Virus record (IMG/VR): IMGVR_UViG_3300042197_002821
Span: 1 to 56,144 of that record
Direction: 5' to 3' (one strand)
Length of the DNA: 56,144 nt
Source of the DNA: a virus
Numbering within the stretch: the stretch's first letter is position 1; every line of letters begins with the position of its first letter. Shown here piece after piece: positions 1 to 5,280 of this stretch. Position numbers and translations under genes: made by a program. Under the pieces are notes generated by a model that worked only from the letters and a program-made list of their open reading frames with translations, was not told where the DNA came from and did no database searches.

Positions 1-51
1 ATCTGCTAACATCAGGTAGCAAGAGGATAGTAAACCGTGCTATCACTTAAT

Positions 52-126
52 GGTTCCATAGTATATCGGTTAGTATAGCGCCCTGTCACGGCGCAGGGAC
101 GGGTTCGACTCCCGTTGGGACCGCCA
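52..126 (+). tRNA. tRNA-Asp(GTC)
   Basis: Cloverleaf with a 7-bp acceptor stem (ggttcca/tgggacc), anticodon loop ctgtcac and an encoded CCA end. First gene of a dense phage tRNA array. The 51 bases before it hold no recognisable gene. Confidence 0.95.
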
Positions 127-135
127 AAGTTTCTT

Positions 136-211
<76 letters not shown>

Positions 212-218
212 ATTTTAT

Positions 219-294
219 GCACCATTCGTCTAGAGGCCTAGGACACCACCCTTTCACGGTGGGTACACCGGTTCGAATCCGGTATGGTGTACCA
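219..294 (+). tRNA. tRNA-Glu(TTC)
   Basis: Acceptor gcaccat/atggtgt, anticodon loop ctttcac in a ccacc/ggtgg stem, encoded CCA. Confidence 0.95.
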
Positions 295-302
295 TTTTTA
301 TC

Positions 303-377
303 GCGGGTATAATTCAGGGGTAGAATGTTTCCTTGCCAAGGAAAATGCCGTCGGTTCGAATCCGACTACCCGCTCCA
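303..377 (+). tRNA. tRNA-Gly(GCC)
   Basis: Acceptor gcgggta/tacccgc, anticodon loop ttgccaa in a tttcc/ggaaa stem, encoded CCA. A second Gly tRNA (TCC) lies at 2135. Confidence 0.95.
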
Positions 378-383
378 AGTTTT

Positions 384-478
384 GCTCCCATAGCTTAATG
401 GTAAAGCTCCCGGCTTATATCCGGGCGATGCCTCTAGATGAGGGGATGATCTAGGTTCGAATCCTAGTGGGAGTACCA
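384..478 (+). tRNA. tRNA-Ile(TAT) with an unusually long variable arm
   Basis: The 95-nt fold has acceptor gctccca/tgggagt, anticodon stem cccgg/ccggg with loop cttatat (anticodon TAT, reading ATA) and a variable region of about 25 nt that can form a hairpin. A long variable arm is normal for Leu, Ser and Tyr tRNAs but not Ile. ATA codons are common in this phage, so an ATA reader makes sense. Amino-acid identity is inferred from the anticodon only. Confidence 0.75.
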
Positions 479-482
479 ATAT

Positions 483-558
483 GTATCCTTAGTGTTTAAC
501 GGCAGCACGACAGTCTCCAAAACTGCTAGTGGGGGTTCGAATCCCTCAGGGTACGCCA
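483..558 (+). tRNA. tRNA-Trp(CCA)
   Basis: Acceptor gtatcct/agggtac, anticodon loop ctccaaa, encoded CCA. The outermost anticodon-stem pair is a mismatch. Confidence 0.9.
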
Positions 559-568
559 AACAATTCAT

Positions 569-646
569 GCAACGGTGGCGGAGTGGCCCAACGCAAGAGT
601 CTGCAAAACTCTAACCCCGTGAGTTCGAATCTCACCCGTTGCTCCA
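569..646 (+). tRNA. tRNA-Cys(GCA)
   Basis: Acceptor gcaacgg/ccgttgc, anticodon loop ctgcaaa in an agagt/actct stem, encoded CCA. Confidence 0.95.
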
Positions 647-651
647 AACAT

Positions 652-739
652 GGAAGAGTGGTCGAGTGGTCTATGGCTCTAGTCTTGAAAACTAGCGGCT
701 CGCGAGGGTCCGTGGGTTCGAATCCCACCTCTTCCTCCA
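652..739 (+). tRNA. tRNA-Ser(TGA)
   Basis: Acceptor ggaagag/ctcttcc, anticodon loop cttgaaa in a ctagt/actag stem, long variable arm as expected for Ser, encoded CCA. Confidence 0.95.
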
Positions 740-762
740 ATTTTATTTCTAGGAGATTTATC

Positions 763-810
763 ATGACTGATTCAGAAATTTGGAAGTTTATTAAAAACAA
801 CTATCAATAG
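763..810 (+). CDS. 15-residue micro-ORF between tRNAs
   Basis: A 15-codon frame (begins MTDSEIWKF) sits between tRNA-Ser and a damaged tRNA-Ile. It has a clear ribosome binding site (aggag, 752-756) seven bases before its ATG. Its TAG stop overlaps the first bases of the expected acceptor strand of the following tRNA. Function unknown. It may be a short peptide gene or a spacer that recruits ribosomes; nothing distinguishes these. Confidence 0.4.
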   Translation: MTDSEIWKFIKNNYQ

Positions 811-885
811 CCACATAGCTCAGTCGGTTAGAGCACCATGTTGATAACGCGGGGGTCGTTGGTTCGAATCCTAGTTCCCCTGCCA
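809..885 (+). pseudogene. Damaged tRNA-Ile(GAT)-like sequence
   Basis: D arm, anticodon loop (ttgataa, GAT), T loop (ttcgaat) and a CCA end are present in normal spacing. The two acceptor strands (agccaca and ttcccct) pair at only three of seven positions, and the T stem has two mismatches. The 5' strand coincides with the end of the preceding micro-ORF. It is unlikely to be aminoacylated unless repaired, so it is called a pseudo-tRNA. Confidence 0.6.
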
Positions 886-889
886 AAGA

Positions 890-974
890 GTTCCGATCAT
901 CGCAGTGAGTGCAGCCGGCCGCCTATAAGGTTAGGGATGATCGTGCCGTCGCGGGTAAGCGGTGCCTCGGGAAC
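890..974 (+). ncRNA. Structured inter-tRNA RNA segment
   Basis: The 85 nt between two tRNA genes have no convincing reading frame but can fold. Outer strands gttcc (890-894) and ggaac (970-974) pair, and gatcatc (895-901) pairs with gatgatc (936-942). No anticodon or T loop is visible. It could be a small RNA or a processing spacer; the fold was judged by eye. Confidence 0.3.
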
Positions 975-976
975 AT

Positions 977-1051
977 CGGTCCGTAGCTCAGTGGAAGAGT
1001 TCTGGTCTTCGAAACCAGCAGTCGGGAGTTCGAATCTCTCCGGACCGGCCA
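977..1051 (+). tRNA. tRNA-Arg(TCG)
   Basis: Acceptor cggtccg/cggaccg, anticodon loop cttcgaa in a ctggt/accag stem, T stem gggag/ctctc, encoded CCA. Confidence 0.95.
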
Positions 1052-1070
1052 AACATAAAAGGAGAATCTT

Positions 1071-1274
1071 ATGAAACTCGTGATGTTTAGAAATCGTGTC
1101 AATGGCGAGCGATTCGTCTGCGAAGATGTTCGTGCCGTTGAAGTCATAGACGGTGTGGAATATCTCACGGTACATCGCCCCAATGAACAGAGATCGTTTA
1201 AGATGCGCAGAGATGCGCTGGAGAAAGATACCGCCGTGGTGAAAGGGATATCACGAAACTTTGCGAAGGTTTAG
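1071..1274 (+). CDS. Small conserved-looking protein inside the tRNA array
   Basis: A 67-residue protein beginning MKLVMFRNRV with an AAGGAG ribosome binding site nine bases upstream. It is rich in charged residues and looks like a small beta-rich domain (VEVIDGVEYLTVHR). No family is recognised. It lies between tRNA-Arg(TCG) and an orphan tRNA 3' end that starts at its stop codon, which suggests it replaced or was inserted into a tRNA gene. Being a real gene is supported by the ribosome site and composition; function is unknown. Confidence 0.7.
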   Translation: MKLVMFRNRVNGERFVCEDVRAVEVIDGVEYLTVHRPNEQRSFKMRRDALEKDTAVVKGISRNFAKV

Positions 1275-1304
1275 TTTTAGGTTCGAGTCCTAACGGGGGT
1301 GCCA
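1271..1304 (+). pseudogene. Orphan tRNA 3' end (T arm, acceptor strand, CCA)
   Basis: The sequence has a T arm (ttagg, ttcgagt, cctaa) followed by cgggggt, a discriminator G and CCA. No matching 5' acceptor strand (acccccg) exists upstream; the space is taken by the 67-residue ORF. This looks like the remnant of a tRNA whose 5' part was lost. Confidence 0.55.
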
Positions 1305-1310
1305 AACGAT

Positions 1311-1386
1311 GCAGGGGATAGTGTACCGGTGCGCACAACTGTCTGTGAAACAGTAAGATAGGGTTCAACTCCCGTCCACCTGCCCA
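1311..1386 (+). tRNA. tRNA-His(GTG)
   Basis: The anticodon loop ctgtgaa sits in an actgt/acagt stem. A G precedes position 1 and faces C73, the identity pair of tRNA-His. CCA is encoded. One acceptor mismatch and a weak T stem (three pairs) are seen. Confidence 0.85.
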
Positions 1387-1388
1387 AA

Positions 1389-1464
1389 CCTGCTTTTGTA
1401 GATATGGTTATTACGCCGGTCTGAAGAGCCGGAGAACTCCGATCGTAACGGAGAGGCGGGACCA
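1389..1464 (+). tRNA. tRNA-Phe(GAA)
   Basis: Acceptor cctgctt/aggcggg (with G-U pairs), anticodon loop ctgaaga, encoded CCA. The T loop reads atcgtaa rather than the usual ttcgaat form, so TTC is not conserved at its start. Confidence 0.8.
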
Positions 1465-1470
1465 AATATT

Positions 1471-1542
1471 GCCCCTGCAGATGGAGCTGTGCCAGGCCTT
1501 CTAAGCCAGGTTATGAGGGTTCGAATCCTTCCGGGGGCGCCA
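1471..1542 (+). tRNA. tRNA-Arg(TCT), first copy
   Basis: Acceptor gcccctg/cgggggc, anticodon loop cttctaa, T loop ttcgaat, encoded CCA. Only 72 nt long with a shrunken D arm and one anticodon-stem mismatch. A normal Arg(TCT) gene lies at 2216, so this copy may be decaying or specialised. Confidence 0.75.
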
Positions 1543-1550
1543 TATAATCG

Positions 1551-1579
1551 TTGACTGAATACGAGAACGAATATATAAT
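1551..1579 (+). promoter_or_regulatory. Sigma70-type promoter inside the tRNA array
   Basis: TTGACT (1551-1556), 17-base spacer, TATAAT (1574-1579). It would start RNA about ten bases before tRNA-Leu at 1596 and so serve the second half of the array. Confidence 0.75.
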
Positions 1580-1595
1580 AGACAAAGTTAGTAAC

Positions 1596-1678
1596 GCCCC
1601 GGTGGTGGAATGGTAGACACGCTGGTCTTAGAAGCCAGTGCCAAAAGCGTGAGAGTTCGAGTCTCTCCTGGGGCACCA
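1596..1678 (+). tRNA. tRNA-Leu(TAG)
   Basis: Acceptor gccccgg/ctggggc, anticodon loop cttagaa in a ctggt/gccag stem, long variable arm, encoded CCA. Confidence 0.95.
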
Positions 1679-1684
1679 AAATAT

Positions 1685-1777
1685 GGAGCATTGACCGAGA
1701 GGCTTAAGGTACTTTCCTGCTAAGAAAGAGTCTGGTGATAAACTGGACCGTTGGTTCGAATCCAACATGCTCCGCCA
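1685..1777 (+). tRNA. tRNA-Ser(GCT)
   Basis: Acceptor ggagcat/atgctcc, anticodon loop ctgctaa in a ctttc/gaaag stem, long variable arm, encoded CCA. Confidence 0.95.
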
Positions 1778-1794
1778 ACAAGAAAGGAAAGACC

Positions 1795-1878
1795 ATGACT
1801 AGAAAAGTTGTTGACAATATTGGATTCTTTTGTTTGGGTATCGTGTCTTATCATTTAATTTTAAGTTTCGGAGTGTAG
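1795..1878 (+). CDS. 27-residue micro-ORF with a hydrophobic segment
   Basis: A 27-codon frame starting MTRKVVDNIG with a good ribosome binding site (aaagg, 1783-1787). The middle (FFCLGIVSYHLIL) is hydrophobic enough for one membrane segment. Its stop codon lies inside the first bases of tRNA-Pro, so both would be read from one transcript. Function unknown; possibly a small membrane peptide. Confidence 0.4.
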   Translation: MTRKVVDNIGFFCLGIVSYHLILSFGV

Positions 1879-1945
1879 GTCAGCCTGGTAGACCGCTGCG
1901 TTTGGGACGCAGATGTCGCGAGTTCAAATCTTGCCACTCCGACCA
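1869..1945 (+). tRNA. tRNA-Pro(TGG)
   Basis: Acceptor cggagtg/cactccg, anticodon loop tttggga in a ctgcg/cgcag stem, encoded CCA. The 5' end overlaps the end of a micro-ORF. Confidence 0.95.
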
Positions 1946-1953
1946 GTTTTATC

Positions 1954-2029
1954 GCGCGGTTAGCTCAGTTGGTAGAGCTTCTCGCTTACACCGAGGAGGT
2001 CGGCGGTTCGAGTCCGTCACCGCGCACCA
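1954..2029 (+). tRNA. tRNA-Val(TAC)
   Basis: Acceptor gcgcggt/accgcgc, anticodon loop cttacac, encoded CCA. Confidence 0.95.
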
Positions 2030-2052
2030 GATTAAATTATAAGTATTATCAA

Positions 2053-2126
2053 GCCCCATTAGCATGAAGGTCGTGCAGCCGCCTTGTAAGCGGCAGGTGA
2101 TAGTTCAATTCTGTCATGGGGCACCA
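2053..2126 (+). tRNA. tRNA-Thr(TGT)
   Basis: Acceptor gccccat/atggggc, anticodon loop cttgtaa in a gccgc/gcggc stem, encoded CCA. Confidence 0.95.
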
Positions 2127-2134
2127 AGTTTTAA

Positions 2135-2208
2135 GCGGCGGTCGTATAATGGTAATACCCTAGCCTTCCAAGCTAGAGCCGCGGGTTCGATTCCCGCTCG
2201 CCGCTCCA
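2135..2208 (+). tRNA. tRNA-Gly(TCC)
   Basis: Acceptor gcggcgg/tcgccgc, anticodon loop cttccaa in a ctagc/gctag stem, encoded CCA. Confidence 0.95.
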
Positions 2209-2215
2209 AAGATAT

Positions 2216-2291
2216 CCGCCCTTAGCTCAGGGGACAGAGCAACAGCCTTCTAAGCTGTGGGTCGCACGTTCGATTCGTGCAGGGCGGGCCA
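2216..2291 (+). tRNA. tRNA-Arg(TCT), second copy
   Basis: Acceptor ccgccct/agggcgg, anticodon loop cttctaa in an acagc/gctgt stem, normal D and T arms, encoded CCA. Confidence 0.95.
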
Positions 2292-2306
2292 GTTTTATCA
2301 AAATGA

Positions 2307-2335
2307 TTTACAATCCGAGTTTTATATCTTATAAT
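2307..2335 (+). promoter_or_regulatory. Sigma70-type promoter of rpoZ
   Basis: TTTACA (2307-2312), 17-base spacer, TATAAT (2330-2335). Predicted RNA start is near 2342, which rules out the upstream ATG at 2303 as the start of rpoZ. Confidence 0.8.
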
Positions 2336-2356
2336 AAACGAAATAGGAAAACATCA

Positions 2357-2560
2357 ATGGCGAGAATTACTTCAGAAAAAGCTGTAGAGATCATGGGCAA
2401 TAAATTCGAGTTGATCCTAGTGGCAGCGGCCAGAGCCAGAGAACTAGCTCGAGGAAGTAGACCTCTAGTAGAATCCACCAATGGTACGGTAGTCACGGCT
2501 CTCAGAGAAATCGAAGCAGGAAAGATAGACAAGAAAGAATACCTAAGGAAAAGAAAATGA
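2357..2560 (+). CDS. rpoZ: RNA polymerase omega subunit
   Basis: This 67-residue protein matches bacterial RNA polymerase omega almost end to end: MARIT at the start, then [21 protein letters not shown], and [10 protein letters not shown], each at the spacing of E. coli RpoZ. It lacks the longer acidic C-terminal tail of the E. coli protein and ends in a short basic tail. Omega binds the beta-prime subunit, helps polymerase assembly and affects promoter choice. The start at 2357 is set by the homology and by the promoter just upstream. It overlaps the next gene by four bases (ATGA). An omega subunit is very unusual in a phage; it could compete with host omega to retune the host enzyme (inference). 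Confidence 0.93.
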   Translation: MARITSEKAVEIMGNKFELILVAAARARELARGSRPLVESTNGTVVTALREIEAGKIDKKEYLRKRK

Positions 2561-3120
2561 AAATCAGCCTCAGAAAAGCCAACGCCATCCAGACATCGAT
2601 CAACGATGCGGTCCGTGCCCTAAGCTTCGAGACCACCGTGCGGATCAACGAATTCGAAAATCCCGAGCAGAAAATCTCAGAGGCACGAGCGGAATTCAAT
2701 CGCAATTTGGATAGAAAGATCGATCTGGATCTAGTATTGTACAGCATCCGCAAATCAGTGGGCGCTGCCAATCACACATCAGGCATCGACGGTCGTCTAG
2801 CCGATGTGGCCAGGATCGAAAAACAGATCCAACTGCTGACTGGGTTTTCCAAAGACCGAGTCAGAGAGTCTGCGTCAGTGATCTCAGGTAAACTGGAAAA
2901 GATCAAAGCTCGCAAAGAAGATTCTTTCTACGGGCGCGAAGCAGAAATCGCTACATCGATCTTTGACCGAGCGGATGTTACCAGATTCAAAGAGTCATTG
3001 GCTGCCCTGCGCAAAGAAAAACAGCGCATCCAGGACGAGATCCTTGAGCTCAATGTCCGCACTGAGATCACCCTCAGCGATGACGAAGTGGCCATACTCA
3101 AGGTAGACGGCATCGTTTGA
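2557..3120 (+). CDS. Coiled-coil protein of unknown function
   Basis: A 187-residue charged, mostly helical protein translationally coupled to rpoZ. Residues about 75-150 look like a long helical hairpin (repeated RxxxIxxL patterns around KQIQLLTGF and [15 protein letters not shown]). No catalytic motif or known family is recognised. Coupling to rpoZ hints at a transcription-related partner, but this is inference from position only. Confidence 0.8.
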   Translation: MKISLRKANAIQTSINDAVRALSFETTVRINEFENPEQKISEARAEFNRNLDRKIDLDLVLYSIRKSVGAANHTSGIDGRLADVARIEKQIQLLTGFSKDRVRESASVISGKLEKIKARKEDSFYGREAEIATSIFDRADVTRFKESLAALRKEKQRIQDEILELNVRTEITLSDDEVAILKVDGIV

Positions 3121-3125
3121 TTTCG

Positions 3126-3199
3126 TGCGGGATATTGAAATGGCATCATGGAGGTCTCATAAGCCTCCGTTCCTGGTTCGACTCCGGGTCCCGCTACCA
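3126..3199 (+). tRNA. tRNA-Met(CAT) with a 1:72 mismatch
   Basis: Anticodon loop ctcataa in a gaggt/gcctc stem, T arm cctgg/ccggg, discriminator A and encoded CCA. Six acceptor pairs form (gcggga/tcccgc) while the first and last positions are T and T. An unpaired 1:72 is a hallmark of bacterial initiator tRNA, but the three G-C pairs expected in an initiator anticodon stem are missing. Elongator, initiator or Ile(CAT) identity is open. Confidence 0.75.
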
Positions 3200-3486
3200 G
3201 TTTTGCCAGTTTCGTAAAACTGGCCGGTGACATGGGGGGTAGATGAGGATAGACACACCGTGTTTGGCCAAAAAGCCAAAGACACCTTTGACGACTGCGA
3301 CTGAAAATCGCGACGTGCTTGTGTGCGCCGATTCATACCTAACATAGATTGTCATTTGCTGATCGGAAATAGGCAGGCCTCTGTGGATTGTAGATTGAGG
3401 TTTGTTTGGGGAGTTTCTCGATGAGAGCTCCTGCTTGCATGTTGTCCGGTCTATTACTTGACCCTCCTTGGATCCGTTCATAACCG
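3200..3486 (+). other. Non-coding stretch with hairpins
   Basis: About 290 bases without a convincing gene. Visible hairpins are gccagttt/aaactggc (3205-3224, loop cgta) and tttggc/gccaaa (3263-3280). Neither is followed by a T run. Minus-strand frames here lack ribosome sites and protein-like composition. It may hold an untranslated RNA or the downstream part of the tRNA transcript. Confidence 0.4.
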
Positions 3487-3515
3487 TTGACAACTCCTTA
3501 AAAAGATCATATACT
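3487..3515 (+). promoter_or_regulatory. Sigma70-type promoter of a tRNA-like RNA
   Basis: TTGACA (3487-3492), 17-base spacer, TATACT (3510-3515). The seventh base after the -10 box is 3522, the first base of the acceptor-like stem of the downstream RNA. Confidence 0.85.
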
Positions 3516-3521
3516 CAGTGT

Positions 3522-3624
3522 GTGACCGTAAGCAAACGGGGAAAGCTCTACGTCGTTAATCAGCGATGTCAGGAAGGGACTAGGCCATTGGCCGTCTTTG
3601 GGGGTTCGAGGCCCTCCGGTCACA
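3522..3624 (+). ncRNA. tRNA-like small RNA without CCA
   Basis: The 103-nt segment has a perfect 7-bp acceptor-like stem (gtgaccg/cggtcac), a D-like hairpin, an anticodon-like arm acgtcg/cgatgt with an 8-nt loop (ttaatcag), a strong variable-arm hairpin (ggcc att ggcc) and a T arm with ttcgagg. Unlike nearly all other RNAs of the array it does not encode CCA. It has its own promoter, which starts at its first base. It could be a class II tRNA (a UAA-reading Leu is the obvious missing species) or a tRNA mimic with another role. Confidence 0.6.
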
Positions 3625-3628
3625 GTAG

Positions 3629-3703
3629 CTCTCCGTAGTTCAATGGATAGAACAAGACACTCCTAAGGTTTAGATCCTGGTTCGATTCCGGGCGGAGAGG
3701 CCA
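3629..3703 (+). tRNA. tRNA-Arg(CCT)
   Basis: Acceptor ctctccg/cggagag, anticodon loop ctcctaa, T arm cctgg/ccggg, encoded CCA. The loop-closing anticodon-stem pair is an A-G mismatch. With TCG and two TCT genes it makes four Arg tRNAs. Confidence 0.85.
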
Positions 3704-3735
3704 CCCAATTTTATTTTTCGAGAAAGGAGGCGAAT

Positions 3736-4344
3736 ATGCCCTCAGTTTGGCTAGTATCAGACACGCACTTTGGTCACGCTGGTGTATGTCGCTTCACTAG
3801 GAATGACGGCGTGACCAAACTTCGTCCCTGGACTGATCCAGATGAAATGGACGAAGCCATGATCGCTGCTTGGAACGATCGTGTACGCCCGAACGACAAA
3901 GTCTATCACCTAGGCGATGTCGTGATTAACAGGAAAGCTATGAAGACATTGGGCCGCCTTAACGGCGACAAGGTGCTTATCCGTGGCAATCACGATATCT
4001 TTCGTGACGACGAATATCGCCAATACTTCCGTGAACTCCGTGCCTACCATGTGATGAATGGCATGATCTTGAGCCATATTCCCGTCCACGAAGCCAGCTT
4101 GGGTCGATTTGGGGTTAACATCCACGGACATCTGCATGCCAATCGTGTATTAAAGGCTCGTGGTATCGATGCCCGGACAGGAGAAACTCTGTACAGCGAT
4201 GAAGTCGACCCTCGTTATCACTGCGTCTGTGTGGAACAAACTCCGGACTTCGCGCCCATACTGTTCGAAAATGTCATAAAGAGGATCCAAGCCGAAGGTG
4301 GGCAAGTTGGATTCCGGAATGGCAATGGACCGGTTGTTGACTAA
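3736..4344 (+). CDS. Calcineurin-like metallophosphoesterase
   Basis: A 202-residue enzyme with the full metal-binding set of the calcineurin-like phosphoesterase superfamily: SDTHFGH (residues 8-14), GD (60-61), GNHD (84-87), SHIPVH (113-118) and HGHLH (130-134). These bind two metal ions and hydrolyse phosphate esters; the substrate cannot be told. A strong AAAGGAGG ribosome site precedes the ATG. It follows the tRNA array directly. A second, unrelated phosphoesterase lies at 15057. Roles in RNA repair, nucleotide-signal breakdown or host-DNA breakdown are all possible. Confidence 0.88.
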   Translation: MPSVWLVSDTHFGHAGVCRFTRNDGVTKLRPWTDPDEMDEAMIAAWNDRVRPNDKVYHLGDVVINRKAMKTLGRLNGDKVLIRGNHDIFRDDEYRQYFRELRAYHVMNGMILSHIPVHEASLGRFGVNIHGHLHANRVLKARGIDARTGETLYSDEVDPRYHCVCVEQTPDFAPILFENVIKRIQAEGGQVGFRNGNGPVVD

Positions 4345-4381
4345 TTAAATAGGTAGTATAATACACTTATGCTACCTATTT
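4334..4381 (+). promoter_or_regulatory. Promoter with a 10-bp dyad around its -10 box
   Basis: TATAAT (4357-4362) lies in the centre of a perfect inverted repeat, aaataggtag (4347-4356) and ctacctattt (4372-4381). A weak -35 box (TTGTTG, 4334-4339) is 17 bases upstream. The dyad could be an operator or the stem of a terminator for the upstream gene. Two other promoters in the window have the same arrangement. Confidence 0.6.
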
Positions 4382-4394
4382 CAAAGGAGAAAAA

Positions 4395-4535
4395 ATGGCC
4401 GCAGCTTCAGGAAATAAAAAAACCCATACCACTGTTTTTAAAAGGACCAGCCAAGGTGGCCGGCGTCCTAAAACCAGCACGATGAACAAGAATCAATCAC
4501 GGAGTTTTAAATCTTATAGAGGACAGGGGCGATAA
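4395..4535 (+). CDS. Small basic protein
   Basis: A 46-residue, strongly basic protein (begins MAAASGNKKT, ends YRGQGR) rich in Lys, Arg, Ser and Thr. It has an AAAGGAG ribosome site and a promoter just upstream, and its stop overlaps the start of the exonuclease gene (TAATG). The composition suggests nucleic-acid or ribosome binding, with little regular structure expected. No family is recognised. Confidence 0.7.
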   Translation: MAAASGNKKTHTTVFKRTSQGGRRPKTSTMNKNQSRSFKSYRGQGR

Positions 4536-5071
4536 TGGCCATGCATTTGATGGTAGATCTAGAGACTCTAGATACCAAAGTTTCAGCCACCGTACTGACC
4601 CTAGGTGCCGTGAAGTTCGATCCATTCAGCGACAGTGACATGAAAGAACTATATCTCAGGGTGGACATCGACAGCCAAGACAGTCTAGGTTGCACGGTTT
4701 CTGAAGATACCATCAAATGGTGGAAGAACCAAAACACTGATATCATGGAAGAAGCATTCAACCCCAGAGATCGCATACCAGTCCAAGAAGCCATGAACCA
4801 GTTCCATAGTTTCGCTTGGAACTGCGATCAGTTTTGGAGCCATGGATCTAGCTTCGACCTAATGATACTACAAAACATCTACGACCGACTAGGACGGACC
4901 TATCCTTGGAATTTCTGGCAGCTCAGAGATACCCGAACTCTATTTGATCTCGCAGAGCCAGAGATGCCGCAGGACAGCAAGCATAACGCCCTGGAAGACG
5001 CACGGAGACAAGCTGTGGGTGTGAGAAATTGCTTCCGTAAACTAAACTACAAAGGAAAAAAATGGAACTAG
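4535..5071 (+). CDS. DEDDh 3'-5' exonuclease
   Basis: A 178-residue RNase H-fold exonuclease. The four acidic residues and histidine of the DEDDh class are visible: D8 and E10 (MVDLET), D108 (SSFDLM), and H150 with D155 (HNALEDA). Its pattern is closest to the Rv2179c-like exoribonucleases and T4 DexA rather than to polymerase proofreading domains. It probably trims RNA or DNA 3' ends early in infection. It overlaps the neighbours on both sides, so it is part of one operon with the small proteins that follow. Confidence 0.85.
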   Translation: MAMHLMVDLETLDTKVSATVLTLGAVKFDPFSDSDMKELYLRVDIDSQDSLGCTVSEDTIKWWKNQNTDIMEEAFNPRDRIPVQEAMNQFHSFAWNCDQFWSHGSSFDLMILQNIYDRLGRTYPWNFWQLRDTRTLFDLAEPEMPQDSKHNALEDARRQAVGVRNCFRKLNYKGKKWN

Positions 5072-5280
5072 AGGATCTCTATCAATCGTATTGGCAAATC
5101 CACAACGAAAAAATACTGGAAGCATCTCCTCTGGAACTTGCCGCTGTACTGGTGTCTCAGGGGTTAACTATCTATAAGACAGTGCTAGACGCGGAGGAAT
5201 ACGACAACATCGTAGACAACATCAGCGACATGCGCGATCGTATTAAAAAAATCAGCGTAGAAGGCGGTACGTTCCAATGA
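5062..5280 (+). CDS. Hypothetical 72-residue protein
   Basis: A helical acidic protein (begins MELEDLYQSY) overlapping the exonuclease by ten bases and the next gene by four (ATGA). No motif is recognised. Tight coupling marks it as a real member of the early-type operon 4395-6761. Confidence 0.75.
   Translation: MELEDLYQSYWQIHNEKILEASPLELAAVLVSQGLTIYKTVLDAEEYDNIVDNISDMRDRIKKISVEGGTFQ

Noticed and set aside
384-478. Calling the 95-nt tRNA a Leu tRNA because of its long variable arm
   Set aside because: The 7-nt loop places TAT unambiguously at the anticodon; identity was left as Ile with a flag.
546-1691. Minus-strand open frames across the tRNA array (84, 92, 86, 62 and 108 codons)
   Set aside because: They are antisense to well-formed tRNA genes, have no ribosome sites and repeat tRNA-derived strings such as RFELT and VGFEPT, a known artefact of translating tRNAs backwards.
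2303-2356. Upstream extension of rpoZ from ATG 2303
   Set aside because: The extra 18 residues are not part of the omega family and this ATG lies upstream of the predicted RNA start.
3205-3224. Hairpin gccagttt/aaactggc as a terminator
   Set aside because: No T run follows on either strand, so it is recorded only as a hairpin.
3194-3493. Minus-strand 99-codon frame in the non-coding stretch
   Set aside because: No ribosome site, low-complexity protein-like features absent, and it covers predicted hairpins and the tRNA-side promoter region.
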